64,000 nt of DNA from NCBI RefSeq assembly GCF_000011305.1, contig NC_004369.1, forward strand, positions 434,001-498,000, given 5' to 3'. The position numbers and the translations under genes were made by a program. The notes below the pieces were generated by a model, which ran no database searches, was not told the DNA's origin, and saw nothing but the letters and a program-made list of their open reading frames with translations. Every line of letters begins with the position of its first letter. The stretch's first letter is position 1. This document shows, piece after piece, positions 46,040 to 54,581 of this stretch. The stretch comes from Corynebacterium efficiens YS-314 (GTDB taxonomy: Bacteria > Actinomycetota > Actinomycetes > Mycobacteriales > Mycobacteriaceae).

Positions 46040-47036
46040 TGATTAAGTCCTATTGATTTTTAGTGGTCGTAGGCGATCAGGGAGCGTTTGTTGGGGGCGT
46101 CGATGAGCCAGTTGTGCCAGATCCCGGCGGCCAGGGCCAAAAGTTTCGCGGCGACTCGGGCGTAGACGCCTTCGACGGTGCGCCCGCCGTGCTGCTCGAG
46201 GCCGAGTTGGCCTTTAAGCGTGTCGAAGACGGACTCGACCCACTGGCGGATACCACCGAGGGCCCCGAACCGGGGCTTTTCATCCTTGCGGTCGGGACGG
46301 ACGAGGTGGGCGCCAAGCTCGTCGGTGACAAACGCCTCGAACTCTTTCCCGGCGAAGCCCTTGTCCGCCAGGATGACCTGCCCGTCGTGCACCAGATGAC
46401 AGTCATGATCAAGCAGGACCTGGGTGGTTTCCCGCTCGCCGATCTTCGGGTTGGCCAGCCCCCAGATCACCGGCATCCCGTCCGGGGTGCAGACCAGATA
46501 CAGGCGAAAACCCCAGAAGAACCTCGAATGCGAAGCGCAGTAGCCGTAGCCGGCATGCCCGACCAGGTCAGAGCGTTTGACTGTCTCTCTTGAGGTGCCG
46601 CAGGGTACCGGGGTGGAGTCGAGTAGTCGCAGGATCTCGTGCCAGGAGGCGGTGTCTTTGGCCAGGGCGGTGATCACCGCGCTGATCAACGGGCCGGCGG
46701 CCCGGATGCGCTTGTTGTAGCCCGATTGTTGGGGCATCGCCGGGAACATTCCGGTCAGGTGTGCCCGGGCGTAGCGCACCCATCGGGATTCTGAGGAGGA
46801 TCCGTGCAGCAGGTGTTGGGCGACGGCCAGGCACAGCAGTTCGGCGTCATCGAGGGCTGGTCGGCGCCCTGGGCGGTGAGTCCGGTCGTAGTCCAGATCG
46901 GGCAGGACACGGTCGACCAGGGTGACGTAGAGTGTGGTCAGGAGAGTGTTTAGTTTGTTGTTCACACCAAAAACTCAAGCACTCTCCGCCCTCGTTGAAC
47001 AGACCTGCGCGCGAGAGTCCTAATAGGACTTACTCA
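46040..47036. mobile_element. 997-bp insertion sequence (IS982/IS5-like) between two stop codons
   Basis: Terminal inverted repeats TGATTAAGTCCTATT (left) and TGAGTAAGTCCTATT read inward from the right, 14 of 15 matching. Palindromic TCTAGA occurs on each side as target duplication (46034-46039 and 47037-47042). The left TCTAGA contains the qsuD stop and the right one the stop of the convergent gene at 47038, so neither gene lost a codon. Confidence 0.9.
46060..46965 (-). CDS. DDE transposase, IS982/IS5-like
   Basis: 301 residues. LLDSTPVPCGTSRETVKRSD with YGYCASHSRFFWGFRLYLV, VILADKGFAGKEFEAFV and a C-terminal RQWVESVFDTLKGQLGLEQH carry the DDE triad (D of LLDST, D of LADKG, E of VESVF). 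This layout is the IS982 pattern, though IS5-like naming is also used in databases. It is intact and fills nearly all of the 997-bp element, so the IS may be active. Confidence 0.88.
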   Translation of the reverse strand: MNNKLNTLLTTLYVTLVDRVLPDLDYDRTHRPGRRPALDDAELLCLAVAQHLLHGSSSESRWVRYARAHLTGMFPAMPQQSGYNKRIRAAGPLISAVITALAKDTASWHEILRLLDSTPVPCGTSRETVKRSDLVGHAGYGYCASHSRFFWGFRLYLVCTPDGMPVIWGLANPKIGERETTQVLLDHDCHLVHDGQVILADKGFAGKEFEAFVTDELGAHLVRPDRKDEKPRFGALGGIRQWVESVFDTLKGQLGLEQHGGRTVEGVYARVAAKLLALAAGIWHNWLIDAPNKRSLIAYDH

Positions 47037-47037
47037 T

Positions 47038-47352
47038 CTAGAGGTATTTCCCCTTCTCGCGGTCGACGAGTTCCTTGGCCTCCCGCAGTCCCGCACCGGT
47101 CAGTTCGCGGTGGCGTTTGATCGCCGGGATCTCCCTGCGCTCGCGCAGCAGGGCGATCACCTCGGGGTGGAGGATGTCCGGGTCGCGGCGCAGTGAGGCG
47201 GGCAGGGAGGAGGCCTCCATCCCGAGTTCCGCCATGAGCATGTCGATGGCCTGCTGCTGACGGGTGACGGTGCGCTCCAGTTCCTCCACGCGCGTCCGCA
47301 ACCGGTTGAACTCCCCGCGGTCGGGGTTGTCCCCGAACAGAGCCTGCAACAT
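47038..47352 (-). CDS. Small protein with L7/L12 C-terminal-like domain
   Basis: 104 residues. The N-terminal half is a predicted coiled coil (EFNRLRTRVEELERTVTRQQ). The C-terminal REIPAIKRHRELTGAGLREA, then KELVDREKG, is the fold signature of the ribosomal protein L7/L12 C-terminal domain, seen in several small actinobacterial proteins. It may bind translation factors or act as an adaptor, but this is speculative. ATG 47352 (MLQALFGDNPDRGE) has AAGGA upstream, while an earlier in-frame ATG (47418) overlaps the ABC gene. The TAG stop lies in the right target duplication of the neighbouring IS. It follows the ABC genes by 16 bases. Confidence 0.75.
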   Translation of the reverse strand: MLQALFGDNPDRGEFNRLRTRVEELERTVTRQQQAIDMLMAELGMEASSLPASLRRDPDILHPEVIALLRERREIPAIKRHRELTGAGLREAKELVDREKGKYL

Positions 47353-47368
47353 GACATGAGTCCTTTCT

Positions 47369-48418
47369 CTATGCCGGATAGACCAGCGGTTCAACGATCT
47401 CCAGGCCGATTGTCTCACCGATCTGGGGTGTGAGGCCGGTGACCTGCGCCCGGAATTTCTGCCCGCCGGGGGTTTCGGCGGTGATGCTGTGGGAGGTGAT
47501 CTCGAAGAGCGCCGAGGTGATCACCGCGTCGATGGACCGTGGGGTGCCCGGTGGGACCACGGTGACGGTCAGTGGTGTCACCGCGATGGTGACGGCATCG
47601 CCCGGGTGCAGGGTGGCCATCTCCCGGACCTGGTCGCGTTTCCAGGCGGTGGTCAGCACCGAGCATTCCACATGTTCACCGGCGATGGTGGCCGGCAGCA
47701 GAGTGGCGTCACCGATGAAGGAGGCCACCGCGGCGCTCGCCGGTGCCTCGATCAGCTCGGCCGGGGTGGAGATCTGCTGCACACGCCCCTTATCCAGCAC
47801 CACGATCCGGTCGGCGATCGCGATGGCCTCCGCGCGGTCATGGGTGACATGCACCGTGGTCAGACCCTCGCGTCGGGTCAGGGCGACCAGTTCGCGGCGC
47901 AGGGAGTCGCGCAGGGGTTCGTCGAGGGCGGAGAGGGCTTCGTCGAGAAGCAGGACGGTGGGGTCGGCGACCACCGCGCGCGCCAACGCCACCCGCTGAC
48001 GCTGCCCACCGGACAGACTCGCAGGTTTGCGCCTGCCGAACCCGTCGAGCCCCACCAGCGTCAGTGCGCGTTCCACGCGCCTGCTTATCGACGCCCGATC
48101 CATCCCCGCCCTCTTCAGCGGATAGGCCACATTGCCCGCCACCGACATATGTGGCCACACCGCATGCTGCTGGAACACCATGCCCATGCGCCGCCTCTCC
48201 GGCGGGACGTGCGTCATGTCCTCACCCGCGATGGTGAGGTGGCCTCCCGAGGGGGCGATGAACCCGGCGACGGTGCGCAACAGGGTGGTCTTGCCGGAAC
48301 CCGACGGGCCGACCAGCACCACGAACTCCTCCGGGTGGACATCGATGTTGACGTGGTCGAGCCCCACCGTGCCATCGGCGAAGGCCACCGACAGATCGGT
48401 GATGGTGATGGAGGACAT
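47369..48418 (-). CDS. ABC importer ATPase, FbpC/iron-type
   Basis: 349 residues. Walker A GPSGSGKTT (residues 37-45), Q-loop MVFQQHAVWPHMSV, signature LSGGQRQRVALARAVVADP, Walker B VLLLDEALSALDE and the switch His in VHVTHDRAEAIAIADR are intact. The C-terminal ~110 residues form a TOBE-like regulatory domain. It works with the permease and lipoprotein encoded immediately upstream on this strand as a FbpABC-type importer, likely for Fe3+ or another oxidised ligand. C. glutamicum has an equivalent cluster between qsu and hemD. Confidence 0.92.
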   Translation of the reverse strand: MSSITITDLSVAFADGTVGLDHVNIDVHPEEFVVLVGPSGSGKTTLLRTVAGFIAPSGGHLTIAGEDMTHVPPERRRMGMVFQQHAVWPHMSVAGNVAYPLKRAGMDRASISRRVERALTLVGLDGFGRRKPASLSGGQRQRVALARAVVADPTVLLLDEALSALDEPLRDSLRRELVALTRREGLTTVHVTHDRAEAIAIADRIVVLDKGRVQQISTPAELIEAPASAAVASFIGDATLLPATIAGEHVECSVLTTAWKRDQVREMATLHPGDAVTIAVTPLTVTVVPPGTPRSIDAVITSALFEITSHSITAETPGGQKFRAQVTGLTPQIGETIGLEIVEPLVYPA

Positions 48419-48423
48419 TGTGC

Positions 48424-50028
48424 CTACCTCTCCTCCCGGCCCCGGACCGTGACGGAGAGCGCCACGATACCGATGAGGGCGAACATCAGCGACAACGCGG
48501 ATGCCTGATTGTAGTTTCCGGCCTGCTGCAGGTTGAACACCTGCACACCCAGGGTGGTGGTGCCCGGCGCGATGAGCAGGATCGACACCGTGAGCTCACG
48601 CACCGCGGTGACCAGGACCAGCACGGCACCGGCGACCGCCGCCGGGATGGTCATGGCCCCGGTGGTGTCCAGCAGCGCGCGCACCCGGCCGGCTCCGCCG
48701 ATGCGGGCGGCCTCCTCCATCGCCAGCGGCGACTGTGCCAGGGGCGCCCGCACCGCCTGCAGGACCAGGGCGGTGAAGGCGCAGACATAGGCACCGAGGA
48801 TGATCCAGCGGGTGTTGTACAGATCGGTGTAGCGGCCCAGGATCAACCAGCCCACACCGATGATCATGCCCGGCAGTGCGGTGGGCAGCAGCACCACCAG
48901 GGTCATCGGCGTGTTGGTGACATGCCGGGTGCGGGTGACCAGCAGACCCACCAGCCAGCCGAGCACACCACAGATCACCGCCGCGGCCACCGACAGGGTC
49001 ACCGAGTTGGTGAACCCCTCGATCACCCGGGGGTTGTTCAGCGCAGCCTCGAAGTTGCCCAGGGTGATGGTCTCCCGGGTGAAGGGCACACCCGGTGCGG
49101 GCAGCAGCGCCCGGTAGGCCAGGCCCAGGATCGGTGCGAGGGTGAAGGCCAGCGCGATGACCCAGGCGATGATGGTCACCGGTAGGCGTGCCCTGCCCAG
49201 ATCAAAGGTGAGCGCGGCACCGGTGTCCTGCAGCTGGGTGGTGGCCCGCAGGGACACCAGGTAATCGGCGAACACGGCCCCGATACCCAGGAACAACAGG
49301 ACCACACCGATGGTGGAGACCGTCTGCAGGGGATTGTCCACCGTGCCGGATTCCATGAAGCGGTAGATCATGGTGGCGAGTGTTTCAAAGCGCGCCGGGG
49401 ACCCGATCAGGGCGGGGATGCCGAAGTCGGCGAGGTTGGCCACCGCGGTCAGGGTGAACGCCGAGAGCAGTGCCGGGTGCAGCAGCGGGAGGGTGATGGT
49501 GCGCAGGACCGTCACGGTGCCGGCCCCGGAGATACGCGCGGCCTGCTCCAGGTCGGAGGGCAGTTGGCGCAGCGCGTTGGCCATCACCACATAGACGATG
49601 GGGTAGGAGTGCACGATGAGCAGCACCGTGACCCCGTCCGCGCCGTAGATATCCCACAGTTGGGTACCGAAGAGCCGGTTGAGGCCCTGGTTGGGGCCGA
49701 ATAACTGCAGCCACGCGATCGCCCCGATGAACGGCGGGATCAACAACGGGGAGAGCAGGAACAGACGCAGGGTACCACGCCCATAGGCATTGGTGCGGTC
49801 CAACAACAGGGCGATGGCGGTGCCGATGATCACCGCCCCGATCGCCGAGAGCAGCGTGGTGTAGGTGGAATTCCACACGGCGGTGCCCAGACCCTGCTGC
49901 ATGAGCTGCGGGATCTGGTTGCCACCGAGGGCGAGGCTGACCACCAGGGCGAGCGGGGAGATGAACAGGCCGATGACAATCAGCCAGACCCCCGCCCGCA
50001 TGAAGGTCAACGAGGAGGATGAACGCAT
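48424..50028 (-). CDS. ABC importer permease, FbpB-like fused double permease
   Basis: 534 residues with two BPD-transport blocks: EQAARISGAGTVTVLRTITL in the first half and EEAARIGGAGRVRALLDTTG in the second, both EAA loops that dock the ATPase. About 12 helices in total. Such fused permeases are typical of Fe3+ importers (FbpB/SfuB). It starts at ATG 50028, the stop is five bases from the ATPase start, and the SBP stop is 21 bases upstream. Translation of the operon is probably coupled. Confidence 0.92.
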   Translation of the reverse strand: MRSSSSLTFMRAGVWLIVIGLFISPLALVVSLALGGNQIPQLMQQGLGTAVWNSTYTTLLSAIGAVIIGTAIALLLDRTNAYGRGTLRLFLLSPLLIPPFIGAIAWLQLFGPNQGLNRLFGTQLWDIYGADGVTVLLIVHSYPIVYVVMANALRQLPSDLEQAARISGAGTVTVLRTITLPLLHPALLSAFTLTAVANLADFGIPALIGSPARFETLATMIYRFMESGTVDNPLQTVSTIGVVLLFLGIGAVFADYLVSLRATTQLQDTGAALTFDLGRARLPVTIIAWVIALAFTLAPILGLAYRALLPAPGVPFTRETITLGNFEAALNNPRVIEGFTNSVTLSVAAAVICGVLGWLVGLLVTRTRHVTNTPMTLVVLLPTALPGMIIGVGWLILGRYTDLYNTRWIILGAYVCAFTALVLQAVRAPLAQSPLAMEEAARIGGAGRVRALLDTTGAMTIPAAVAGAVLVLVTAVRELTVSILLIAPGTTTLGVQVFNLQQAGNYNQASALSLMFALIGIVALSVTVRGREER

Positions 50029-50049
50029 GCGTGAAACAGTAGACGCAGG

Positions 50050-51135
50050 TTAGTTCATTGCGTTCTGGAACACCTCGACCGCGGCGTCCTTATCCGCGGT
50101 GACAACCTCCAGATCAGGGGTCATCAGGGCGATCTCGGAGAGCTCAGGGGTGCCCTCCGGGGTGCCGACATCCTCACGGACCGGCAGGTAGGCCTGCTCC
50201 ACGGCCAGTTCCTGACCCTCGACGGAGATGAGGAAGTTGATGTAGCGCTCGGCGGCTTCCTTCTGCTCAGAGTCGGCGAAGACACCGGCCGGCTCGGTGA
50301 TGTAGGGGGAGCCCTCCTCGGCGTAGATGGTGGCGATCGGGGAACCGGCGGCAGCCAGGTCACGGACCAGGTAGTCCACCACGACACCGATCGGACGGCC
50401 ACCGCTGGCGATCTCCTGGGAGGTCGGGCCGTTGGACTGGGCGATCATCGGGTTGTTCTCACCGAGGGCGTTGATCCACTCCTCACCCAGGGCCGGGTCG
50501 TTCTTCCACACCGAGGCGTTGAAGGCGGCCGCACCGGACACAGCGGGATCCGGCATGACCAGCATGTCGGCGTACTTCGGGTCGGTCAGGTCAGCCCAGG
50601 ACTGGGGCAGGTCCGCCTCATCGACAATGGAGGTGTTGTAGGCGATGACGGTGGGGATGATGCGGGTGCCCACGTAGAAGTTCTCCTCATCGCGGGCCTC
50701 CTCGATCACGTCGGAGGAATCGACGTTCTCCAGCTCGGCGAGGTCACCGGCCTCGGCGTAGGACTCGAAGGTCGGGGCATCGGCGGCCCACAGGACATCC
50801 GCCTCGATCGATCCGGAGGCCTTCTCCGCGGCGATGCGCGCATTCAGGTCACCGGTGCCGGCGCGGTAGACCTCCACCTTGATATCCGGGTTGGCCTCCA
50901 TGAACGCCGCGTTGATCTCATCGACCTTCTCCTCCGGCTCGGAGGTGTAGACGGTGATGGTCACCTGCTCCGCAGACGATGCCTGCTCGGAGGTGGTGCC
51001 GGCGGTGCCGGTTGCGGTGGTGTCGTCTCCGGTGTCCTCGGCTTCCGGTTCGGAGCAACCCACGAGGAGAGCCGCGGACGCACCAAGCGCCAGGACAGTG
51101 GTGGCGGTACGACGGGTGAACATGCGCTGGGACAT
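50050..51135 (-). CDS. Substrate-binding lipoprotein of the Fbp-type importer
   Basis: 361 residues, signal peptide with Arg-Arg and lipobox ALLVGCS (Cys27), then an Asp/Glu/Thr-rich spacer and a type II periplasmic-binding fold. VTITVYTSEPEEKVDEINAA, EVYRAGTGDLNARIAAEKAS, IIPTVIAYNTS and SNGPTSQEIASGGRPIG resemble FbpA/FutA proteins that bind Fe3+ through Tyr residues. The start is ATG 51135 (MSQRMFTRRTATT), with AAAGG 9 bases upstream; a longer frame to 51189 has none. First gene of the operon; I looked for but did not find a clear DtxR box (TTAGGTTAG...) upstream. Confidence 0.9.
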   Translation of the reverse strand: MSQRMFTRRTATTVLALGASAALLVGCSEPEAEDTGDDTTATGTAGTTSEQASSAEQVTITVYTSEPEEKVDEINAAFMEANPDIKVEVYRAGTGDLNARIAAEKASGSIEADVLWAADAPTFESYAEAGDLAELENVDSSDVIEEARDEENFYVGTRIIPTVIAYNTSIVDEADLPQSWADLTDPKYADMLVMPDPAVSGAAAFNASVWKNDPALGEEWINALGENNPMIAQSNGPTSQEIASGGRPIGVVVDYLVRDLAAAGSPIATIYAEEGSPYITEPAGVFADSEQKEAAERYINFLISVEGQELAVEQAYLPVREDVGTPEGTPELSEIALMTPDLEVVTADKDAAVEVFQNAMN

Positions 51136-51243
51136 GGAAGTGCCTTTCGGGATGAAGAACCTGCCGGCACCGGATGTGCGTGCCGACAAAACCCCATCAT
51201 GACATGCCCGGGCGACTTGCGCTCGGTGAATGTGGGCACCTGT

Positions 51244-52011
51244 CTAGGGTAGCGCGGTGACTACTCCCGCGGGTCCTGGCCGGCGGCTCCGGACCCGGGG
51301 CCACACCCCGGCGAGATGCAGCAACCAGGCACCATAGATCACCGCCACCACCAGGCCCGCGAACAGGAGGGTATATCCTTCCGAGGTCACGGTCACCGTG
51401 GCCATGATGTTGTAGAGGATGTGGGCTGCGATGACCACATGCAGACTGCGGGTGAGGTAGACGATCATGGTGAAAATGAATCCCACGACGGTGGCATTGA
51501 TGATCTGGAATACCGTGTCGGTCAGTCCCTGTCCGATCAGGAGACTGAAGGCATGGCCGACGCCGAAGGTCAGGGTGGAGATGATCACCGCCCGCACCGG
51601 TTTGCCCTCATCGAGCAGGGCCCGGAAGAGCAGACCACGGAACAGGACCTCCTCCAGGATGCCGATGGCGATGAAGTGCCCGATGATGGCGATGAGCAGC
51701 ATCAGGGTGAGATCGGTGCGCAGCCCCTGCGCCAGCGGCCACGCCACCAGCAACCACAACGGCAGGTAGAACCACATGCGGGCAGCCGGAACCCGCGCGG
51801 GTGTGCCCAGACCGATCCGGGGTGCAATGCCGGAACGGATGAGATGGGTCAGCAGGACGATGGTGAGGACCGCCAGGGGGATGACCACCGCGGTGTGCGC
51901 ATCGAGCCCGATGTTGATACCGATATTGACCGCGATGATATTGACCAGGAGGAACACCGCCAACCACACGTAGAAATGCCGCATCCGGTTCGTCTCGAAT
52001 AAGCGTGCCAT
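51244..52011 (-). CDS. CPBP-family intramembrane protease (Abi type)
   Basis: 255 residues, about eight helices. The family motifs are present: GILEEVLFRGLLFRAL (Glu120, Glu121, Arg125), TFGVGHAFSL with His153, and HVVIAAHILYN. Eukaryotic relatives (Rce1) cleave CAAX proteins; bacterial ones act in bacteriocin self-immunity or unknown proteolysis. The first ATG is 52011; ATG 51984 is in frame. It stands alone, 108 bases before the lipoprotein gene on the same strand. Confidence 0.88.
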   Translation of the reverse strand: MARLFETNRMRHFYVWLAVFLLVNIIAVNIGINIGLDAHTAVVIPLAVLTIVLLTHLIRSGIAPRIGLGTPARVPAARMWFYLPLWLLVAWPLAQGLRTDLTLMLLIAIIGHFIAIGILEEVLFRGLLFRALLDEGKPVRAVIISTLTFGVGHAFSLLIGQGLTDTVFQIINATVVGFIFTMIVYLTRSLHVVIAAHILYNIMATVTVTSEGYTLLFAGLVVAVIYGAWLLHLAGVWPRVRSRRPGPAGVVTALP

Positions 52012-52688
52012 GCGCCCATCACGGTCCTTATATTGTTGTGCCTGTTGTGGTGGCTTCCTACCTCAAACACTATCGGGAGCACCGGGGTAGCGGAACAGCT
52101 GTGGGTATGGGGTGGGACACATCGGGCTGTGATGTCCGTTTCGAGCCACGGCACGGCGGATTGCAGGTGCGGTAACGGGGGAGGGGTGGATACAGGGTGT
52201 GCCGTCTTCGGTACGCGGAATCCCGGTCTGGGCGGGCCCGCCCCTGAATGGTGGATCACGGGGATGAGCTGCCCGGATCACTGTTTTCCGGCGGTTTTAT
52301 GGAACGCAGCTTCGCTTTTTGTCCCATGGAATGGGGCGGTGCTGTGAGTTGGCCAACAGCATGATATTCGACAGGGAAAACATACCGTTTTCGTAAAACG
52401 GGCACACTGAATTATCGTGTATATACCACACGGTGAACGCCCCTCAAGCGGGTGGTCGCTTTTGACCACATCGGTTGCGGATCCCAGTGGGAGCCGCCCG
52501 GCTTGACAGGGCGTGAATTTGTGCGCCGACCAGTTACGTCCCCATCCGGGCATGGTCAGTGCCCATCATCCACCGCGGCTGGGCCGTCCGATATGCATGA
52601 GAGCTTGATGCTGATTGTAGTCGGGTGGTTGGTGCCGTCTGGTGATGGGTACGGGTTTTGTCCGGGACAAGAACTAGAAAAGATATTG
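52012..52688. other. Long intergenic region upstream of hemD
   Basis: 677 bases. One perfect hairpin, CCGTTTT-CGT-AAAACGG, lies at 52385-52401 in an AT-richer patch followed by TATATA-like sequence, a candidate promoter or operator for hemD. A 104-residue open frame at 52033 has no protein-like composition and is rejected. Nothing else recognised. Confidence 0.5.
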
Positions 52689-54473
52689 ATGACTATCGCC
52701 GAGAAGGCCGAGATGGCTGATACCAGGGGGATCGGAACCAGCCAGGTTCCCGAGACCACCGGGGTTGAAACGCACGTTGCACGCAGGCTTGTGTCACTGG
52801 TACCCCATGAGGTGCCGTGTGAAGAGCTGATTCCAGGCAAGGTCATCTTTGTGGGGGCGGGCCCCGGCAACCCGGATCTGTTGACTGTCCGTGCCCGCGA
52901 GGTCCTGGGCAAAACCGTCCGTGCCGTCACCGATGCCCAGGTGCTGTCCAGCGTGCGGGATTTCGTCGCCGCTGAGCTCCCCGTCCCGGAGGACAAGCTC
53001 AAGGCCGCCGAGGAGGAATACGAACGGCTGTGCGCCGAGGCGAAGGAGGGCGGTGCGCGTCGTAAGCCACCACGTCCCGCGCCCCCGACCGCAGCCGAGA
53101 TCATCGAGGTCGACCACGCCGACCCGGAGGAGATCGCCCGCATCCTGGCCGAGCAGCTGGCCAAGGGCGGCGATGTCATCCGCCTGGTCACCGGCAACCC
53201 GCTGAGCAGCGACAGCACCCTGGCCGAGATCACTGCCGTGTCCGAGGCCGGCATGAGCTTCCAGGTGGTGCCCGGCATGTCCCTGCCCGGCACCGTCCCC
53301 GCCTTCGCGGGCATCGCCCTTGGCTCGACCTACACCGAAACCGATGTCAGCGGCGAGGATGTCGACTGGGACCAGCTGGCCAGCGCCCCACAGCCCCTGG
53401 TGCTGCAGGCCCGCGCCGAGAACCTGGCCACCATCGCCACGGAGCTGAAAACCCGCGATCTGCCTCTGGAGTTGCCGGTATCGGTCACCGTCAACGGCAC
53501 CACACGCATGCAGCGCACCTATGACACCACCCTCGGTGCCCTGGCCAAGCTCGACGCGGAGCTGCCCGGCCCGCTCGTGGTCACCCTCGGTGAGGGTGTC
53601 AGCGACCGGGAGAAGTACTCCTGGTGGGAGAACCGCGCCCTCTACGGCTGGCGTGTGCTCGTCCCCCGCGCCAAGCCCCAGGCCGCCGCCATGAGCGCGC
53701 GCCTGGCCAGCCACGGTGCCATCCCGCAGGAGGTCCCGACGATCTCCGTGGAGCCGCCACGCAACCCGGCGCAGATGGAACGCGCCATCAAGGGCATCGT
53801 CGAGGGCCGTTACCAGTGGGTCGTGCTCACCAGCGTCAACGCCGTGCGCGCCGTCTGGGACATGATCACCGAATTCGGCCTGGATTCCCGCTCCTTCGCC
53901 GGTGTGCGCATCGCCGCGGTGGGGGAGAAGACCGCCGCCGAGATCCGCGCACTGGGCATCACCCCCGAGCTGCTGCCACCACGCAACCGCCAGAACGCCC
54001 AGGGCATCGTCGACGTCTTCCCCGAATACATCGAGGAGCTCGACCCGGTCGGTCGCGTCCTGCTGCCACGTGCGGACATCGCAACGGACGTGCTTGTCGA
54101 CGGGCTGGTCGCCCTCGGCTGGGAAGTCGACGACGTGGTCGCCTACCGGACCGTCCGGGCCGCGCCCCCGAGCGCCGACATCCGCGACATGATCAAAACC
54201 GGTGGTTTCGATGCGGTGTGCTTCACTTCATCCTCCACCGTGCGCAACCTCGTCGGCATCGCCGGCAAGCCCCACCCGCGCACCATCATCGCCTGCATCG
54301 GCCCGATGACCGCGGACACCGCCCGCGAACTGGGCCTGCGGGTGGATGTCATGCCAGAGATCGCCGAGGTCCCCGACCTGGTCGACGCTCTGGCTGATCA
54401 CGTCGCCGACCTCCGTGCGAAGGGTGAGCTGCCGCCTCCGAGGAAGAAGCGGCGGCGTCGTAAAGCGTCTTAA
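52689..54473 (+). CDS. hemD: Uroporphyrinogen-III synthase with N-terminal SUMT-like domain
   Basis: 594 residues. The C-terminal half (from about 320, GWRVLVPRAKPQAAAMSARL, WVVLTSVNAVRAVWDMI and CFTSSSTVRNLVGIAG) is a HemD synthase cyclising hydroxymethylbilane. The N-terminal half resembles uroporphyrinogen-III methyltransferase: PGKVIFVGAGPGNPDLLTVRAREVL and VIRLVTGNPLSSDSTLAE. However, the substrate segment YDRLV of CobA is replaced by TDAQV, so methyltransferase activity is doubtful. The tail is very basic (PPPRKKRRRRKAS). The start is ATG 52689 (MTIAEKAEMADTRG), with AGAAAAGA as a weak RBS. One CGTCGAYAAGC word at 54092. Confidence 0.92.
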   Translation: MTIAEKAEMADTRGIGTSQVPETTGVETHVARRLVSLVPHEVPCEELIPGKVIFVGAGPGNPDLLTVRAREVLGKTVRAVTDAQVLSSVRDFVAAELPVPEDKLKAAEEEYERLCAEAKEGGARRKPPRPAPPTAAEIIEVDHADPEEIARILAEQLAKGGDVIRLVTGNPLSSDSTLAEITAVSEAGMSFQVVPGMSLPGTVPAFAGIALGSTYTETDVSGEDVDWDQLASAPQPLVLQARAENLATIATELKTRDLPLELPVSVTVNGTTRMQRTYDTTLGALAKLDAELPGPLVVTLGEGVSDREKYSWWENRALYGWRVLVPRAKPQAAAMSARLASHGAIPQEVPTISVEPPRNPAQMERAIKGIVEGRYQWVVLTSVNAVRAVWDMITEFGLDSRSFAGVRIAAVGEKTAAEIRALGITPELLPPRNRQNAQGIVDVFPEYIEELDPVGRVLLPRADIATDVLVDGLVALGWEVDDVVAYRTVRAAPPSADIRDMIKTGGFDAVCFTSSSTVRNLVGIAGKPHPRTIIACIGPMTADTARELGLRVDVMPEIAEVPDLVDALADHVADLRAKGELPPPRKKRRRRKAS

Positions 54474-54581
54474 GGAAGCGTCGTTTCACGAAGCGACCCG
54501 GTGAAACCCACCCCACCTGGCGCACATCACGCTGGCCTTCCACGGTGCCGATGAACCCGTGATCTCGGTACACTCCGGGTC

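Noticed and set aside
52033..52347. 104-codon open frame upstream of hemD
   Set aside because: No RBS, unlikely composition (many Trp, Cys and Gly), no family resemblance.
54483..54500. parS-like sequence near GTTTCACGAAGCG after hemD
   Set aside because: Does not match the 16-bp TGTTTCACGTGAAACA palindrome beyond one half.
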